Shown here: positions 60,024-64,000 of the stretch, piece by piece
How positions within the stretch are numbered: position 1 is the first letter of the stretch
Layout of the letters: every line of letters begins with the position of its first letter
DNA from: Ceratobasidium sp. AG-K
Taxonomy: Eukaryota; Basidiomycota; Agaricomycetes; Cantharellales; Ceratobasidiaceae
Reading direction: 5' to 3'
Assembly: GCA_037039685.1 (NCBI GenBank)
Contig: JAWNGF010000001.1
Location: 9,300,001 to 9,364,000, forward strand
Length of the DNA: 64,000 nucleotides
Program-made: the position numbers and the translations under genes
The notes under the pieces: model-generated
The model's input: only the letters and a program-made list of their open reading frames with translations
Databases searched by the model: none
What the model was told of the DNA's origin: nothing

Positions 60024-60142
60024 ACTATGAAAGAACCAGAATTGATTTTCCTGGTATGTTTAATAATAGGAGCGGTATTGGTGGGGTTTGCGATGGTGCT
60101 GAGAGTAAGGTTAGCTAAAACAGCCAAAGGGGTCAATAACAT
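60024..60142 (-). pseudogene. First-exon fragment of a subtilisin-like protease gene
   Basis: Reads MLLTPLAVLANLTLSTIA then APIIKHTRKINSGSFIV, closely parallel to the first exon of the gene at 60696-62225 (MLLFPLAILTSVALGVTA, APLIKHAGKVKAGSYIM). A GTGAGT donor is kept at the same point. None of the later exons is found downstream; the sequence runs into the inverted-repeat block instead. It is a truncated duplicate of signal peptide plus propeptide start. Confidence 0.75.
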
Positions 60143-60695
60143 GACAATACAGAATTCCTGTACGTATGCTCGGAGGCACCAAGCCTAGTTATGTACCGCA
60201 TATCACATTGTGGGCGAGTGTATCAGAGCATGTGCATGCATTGATCTGTACTACCGTAACGCACCCGAAGCGCTTTGTGAGCATGTGGTCAAGATACTGT
60301 TGATAGGAAATGATGAGATGGCTCGTTGCGTAACAAAGATACCTGCGTGTATGCTGCCGGGTAGAGGTTCTGTAGGGATGAACAACGTGCTTGGCACCGG
60401 AGGTAAAACATTGTAGACCCGGGCCGTTGAACCAGCTACATCTCGATTGCATGGATTTATAACGGCATTGAAGCGATTGCTCTCCGCAAAGGAGGTGGTT
60501 GCGAATAATCACTTGGGCTTGAAGGGGTAAATAAACCTAAGTGAGTTCACAAGAATGTAACTCGCGTGGGGTCACATGCAGAGCGCGTTTTACAGATAAT
60601 CTGTGGGACTTTAGAATGCTTAATTAATTGGATGACTGCAAGCACTCATATACAGATATTTCGTAGGTGAAGCTCAGGTGTGGGCGAATGGTCTG
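60143..60695. other. Intergenic between subtilisin fragment and full-length homologue
   Basis: No conserved open frame seen. Confidence 0.45.
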
Positions 60696-62225
60696 TTACC
60701 AGACCTGAGCTATTGGGATTCCGTTTACCACGCGCGCATTGGACTTGAGATTAGCTTGTAGGGTTGCGGGTGGTTTGTTTCCGTGGTTATCGATAGCAAC
60801 GGCGAGAACCCCTGTCACGTTTGCCCTGTGCGAAAGTATGTCACGCTCCAAATCTGGATTAAAAAAAACGCATACTCACATCGCCAGGGTTGTCCCGGAG
60901 ATTGTTCTAGTTGCCGTATTTCCTCCTATCCACGGGCACAAAACATTCACCCCGAGTGCATAAATATCTACCGCGGCTCCATAATTTGAAAAACTAGCTC
61001 GACGACCAGCTGCATCAACTGCTCCGACTGTGACCGCAGCGGCAACCCGAGCAGGGCTGGTGTTGACCGCGTCTGTTCCCGAACTCCCAGCTGGGACTAC
61101 AAAATGGATACCTTTGGTAGTTGCATTGTTGACGGCGGAGTCGAGAGCTGAGTTGGCCGCACCTCCAACACCCATCATGGCGATGGATGGACGGCCCGAA
61201 GCTGCTACTGCTGAAATAACCCAATTGATTGCAGCGATAAGGTCGGAAACTGTAGCCGATCCTGTATCCGAGATAGCTATTTTAATTTTAATTTTTTTCG
61301 CGGTTTCGGCGAAGTCAGAACATCGCTGGTAGATGAATATAACGAACCAGACCTTTTACTGCGATCGCGTTGGCTTGCTGAGCAATACCGTATGCGCTCC
61401 CAACTGCAATTCCGGCATGACCTAGACACATACAAGGGGTCATTGCTTGAAACTACGGTGAAAGGAGTGCGATAGCTTACATGTACTAATCCCGTTTCCA
61501 TCAAGGTTTGTGTACTAGCAGCGTGTCTAGAGTTAGCTGAATTCAGGCAAGAAATTAATGCGGAACTCACGCCACCAAATGTAGCCCCCCAACGCGCTCG
61601 GCCTCCGAATGCGCTATGCGAGGTCAGTATGCCCTAGAATTAAGGGCGTTACTTTGTAATACATAGTTCCTGGAATCGTATCTATTACTTACTGTGCCGA
61701 TATCATATATGTCAACGCCTGAGCCGCCAGCACGTTTGTTTAATCGCGAGCTGACGGTCAATGCAGGTGGGGACCTCTGAATAACTTTCAATTCCCCAGA
61801 TGCACTACCCAGACAGAATATTAGGGCACCGTTGAAAGGAATAAGGAATTGCTCGCCTAGTATCGATAGTGACAATCCCATCCTCATATATGGACTCCAC
61901 ATCGCTTGACATTTGAAGGGATTCCAAGGATTTCGCGTTTAGTCGAGCGGCGTATCCGTGAAAAGCCGCATCAAAGGTGTATAAAACTTCTGAGCCCTTA
62001 AGTAACTGAGCTAAACGGTCGGAATCCAAAGCTCCGTCCTTGAGCTTGCTAGATCGCACATTATCATCTCGGTTTGTTATGCGACTTAAGGGACCTATCA
62101 ACATACATGATATATGAGCCAGCCTTGACTTTCCCTGCGTGTTTAATTAAGGGCGCCGCATTGGCAGGCAAAGCGGTAACACCGAGAGCGACACTGGTTA
62201 AGATAGCGAGAGGAAACAATAACAT
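60696..62225 (-). CDS. Subtilisin-like (S8) secreted protein lacking all catalytic residues
   Basis: Start at 62225 with a signal peptide (MLLFPLAILTSVALG), then an I9-type propeptide (KVKAGSYIM, LIGPLSRI, YTFDAAFHGYAARLN). The S8 fold follows in order: VDIYDIGTGI, HSAFGGRARWGATFGG, YTNLDGNGISTCHAG, YGIAQQANAIAVK, SDLIAAINWVISAVAASGRP, FVVPAGSSGTDAVNTSPARV, TISGTTLAM, then ANVTGVLAVAI, ending GIPIAQVW at 60696. In active relatives these read I-D-T-G, D-G-N-G-H-G-T-H, A-A-G-N and G-T-S-M-A. Here Asp is Gly, His is Ile, the oxyanion Asn is Ser and Ser is Thr. All joins keep frame with normal splice sites, so it looks like an expressed but inactive homologue rather than random decay. Confidence 0.85.
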
Positions 62226-62920
62226 CTTGCTCCCAGACGTGTACCACCAAATCGTAGGTGGCCTTACCTACCTTAATTTATAGTTCTTCTACCGAGAGAA
62301 CCCAACCAATACTTGGATCAACCACATGTACTGCTGTCAGGACGGGCTGGAAATGCTGCGGGAGCATGCGGTCACAAGAACCAGCATGCGATTCGATCGT
62401 TGATAAATCAAGTTGACCTTAGGGATCGATAGGCAAACAAGTACGAGCCTGGGTAGTTAGACGTTCTTCATAGATCGTCACTTGGCATATGCGGCATCGG
62501 CTCACCCAAAGTCTGTGGCTTGTCCATATCAGTTACTAGTAAATGATGAGCCTTGACGGGGAAGCTATTGCGTCAGCCAGAGCAGGAGGAATGGGGGCAG
62601 AGTGAGCCGGGTGTGCATACGTCCGTCGGGCCCCGGTGCTGAGCCAAGAACGAAGGTCAGTTATCATAAGCGAGGGCCTTACAAGATTCTTGGAATCGTG
62701 CTACACTCCCACGAGTAGTCACGGCGCATATAGTTGATGGCTATCCTCAAACCAGATCACAAGGCATGAACTAGGAGGTCTCATTGTGGGTAACCGGTGC
62801 TTCCTTCGAGATGTTAACAGTGGCAAATACTCGAATCAACGGGGGCTTTGTATTCGTAATCTGACTGTTTGTATCTCATTGAGTTCTGCCTAGCACAGGT
62901 ATTTTCCCTACATTGTCAAC
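62226..62920. other. Intergenic, no gene seen
   Basis: Upstream of the S8 homologue and 3' of the RidA gene. No supported feature. Confidence 0.5.
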
Positions 62921-63466
62921 CTAGTAAGTGGCGATAGCCTCCATCTCCACATCGACATCGTTCGGGAGCTTCGCAGCTTGAATACATGTACGCGCTGGCT
63001 TGGGCGTCGGCAACAACTACACAGCACGAGTATATGAGTTAACCGAGATGCCGTCAATCTAAATAGAAATAGCCGACCACACTATAAACCTCATTCATAG
63101 CAACAAAGTCATCCATATTCTTCAAATAGACGTTGACCTTGACGACGTTCTCCCATGAAGACCCGGCTTCGTTCAGCACATTGCCGAGATTTTTGATACA
63201 TTGGGCCTATCTGGTTGTGAGTTCACCAGCGACAGTTATGCATGATAAACACTCACTGTATGCTCCTTAATACCACCAGGAACAACCTCACCCGACGCAT
63301 TTACAGGAGTCTGACCGGAGAGAAAGATCAACCCCGGGATTTTGGTCGCATGTGCTACCAAGAAAAAGTTCGACAGTGCGTCTCATGAAGCGAGTGGAAT
63401 GAACCCACAGAGTATATGTGGGTATTGGCCATTTTTATCGGTGTTGATCTTCTCGACAGACGCCAT
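62921..63466 (-). CDS. RidA/YjgF/UK114 family protein
   Basis: Start at 63466 (MASVEKINTDKNGQYPH). Exons join as SHATKIPGLIFLSGQTPVN and ASGEVVPGGIKEHT, then AQCIKNLGNVLNEAGSSWEN, VVKVNVYLKNMDDFVAMNEV, and finally the signature PTPKPARTCIQAAKLPNDVD with VEMEAIATY at the stop (62921). The Arg before TC in PARTCIQ corresponds to the conserved substrate-binding Arg. The family deaminates reactive enamine/imine intermediates from PLP enzymes, in cytosol or mitochondria. No obvious targeting sequence is visible. Confidence 0.9.
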
Positions 63467-64000
63467 TTTGTGTGTCTCACCAGATGGTTGATGGGGGTTA
63501 GGATTGACTCGGATTTGAGGTGACATCACCCAAGGCCGACTTCCACTTGCTTTCTAATCCGAGAAGTTGAGTTAGCGCTCGTATATAACCACACGGTTAG
63601 TGTGCGCAAAACTAAAAAGCGAGGCCACGAGTGTTCAGAGTAGGCTTCAGTGCATCCCAAGGATGTCTGACAGCGAGTCCTGCCATGAACTGCGGAGTGA
63701 TTAGCTTGCAAATCGAGTGTTTGTCTTTTTGATATACTTGCTGACTAAGTCAACTCCACAAAATGATAATTCACCCCTGTGAAATCTCAGTTCCCCGCAC
63801 CCCAGGCATGTTGCCCCGGTTTGGGGTATCTACTTACAACTTTGGACCAGAAAAAATGCATTATTAACCTATATTTGAAAACGAGCGGCAATATGTTACA
63901 TCAATACTATAGTCATACACCGACACACCTTCAAAGCAAAACGTCCATCCCGTCCCCGTATGACACATCCAACCTAATCCCTCAATGAACCAATAACATC
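63467..64000. other. Upstream region of RidA gene, no further gene seen
   Basis: A TATATAA-like sequence lies near 63580, about 115 bp upstream of the RidA start. No coding feature is supported up to the window end. Confidence 0.4.

Overview
This 64 kb window comes from a fungal nuclear genome, most likely an agaricomycete basidiomycete. The evidence is intron-dense genes with short introns (about 45-70 nt) and NACHT-WD40, F-box/LRR and Ty1/copia families. The style recalls Rhizoctonia/Thanatephorus, but that genus is an inference. No bacterial, plasmid or CRISPR-like feature is seen. Exons were joined by hand using GT-AG (occasionally GC-AG) borders, reading frame and comparison between paralogs inside the window.

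Layout. 1-10.1 kb: three minus-strand F-box/LRR paralogs (one cut by the left edge, one pseudogene, one intact). The pseudogene is split by a nearly complete Ty1/copia retrotransposon (2408-8310) with LTRs, a 5-bp target duplication, primer-binding site and polypurine tract. 10.3-25.7 kb: a core-like block with a conserved secreted/lumenal protein, a proline-rich protein, an FBXO21-like F-box/SirB1/YccV protein, a Dlt1-like membrane protein, an MFS sugar transporter and a secreted PNGase A-like amidase. 26.5-38.9 kb: an accessory block with three paralogs of a family I do not recognise and, between copies B and C, a large NLR (C2-like, helical, NACHT, 14 WD40 repeats). 39.7-47.1 kb: a second core block with an SH3-PX sorting nexin, an RBM39/Rsd1-like splicing factor, a small membrane protein and a GST-like protein. 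48.2-52.9 kb: a second NACHT-WD40 gene with at least five apparent frameshifts. 53.2-63.5 kb: a secreted Thr/Ala/Asn-Gly-rich protein, a ketopantoate reductase-like protein, an alpha/beta hydrolase, a hairpin-rich repeat, a one-exon subtilisin fragment, a subtilisin homologue that has lost all catalytic residues, and a RidA homologue.

How the parts relate. The core genes cover secretion and glycoprotein processing, sugar uptake, endosomal sorting and splicing, and show no operon-like logic. The accessory genes (NLRs, the unknown paralog family, F-box/LRR copies, the inactive protease, the retroelement) show the duplication and decay typical of fast-evolving fungal regions. The items most worth a second look are the uncharacterised three-copy family flanking an NLR, the subtilisin pseudo-protease, and the exactly dated-by-structure copia insertion in an F-box gene.
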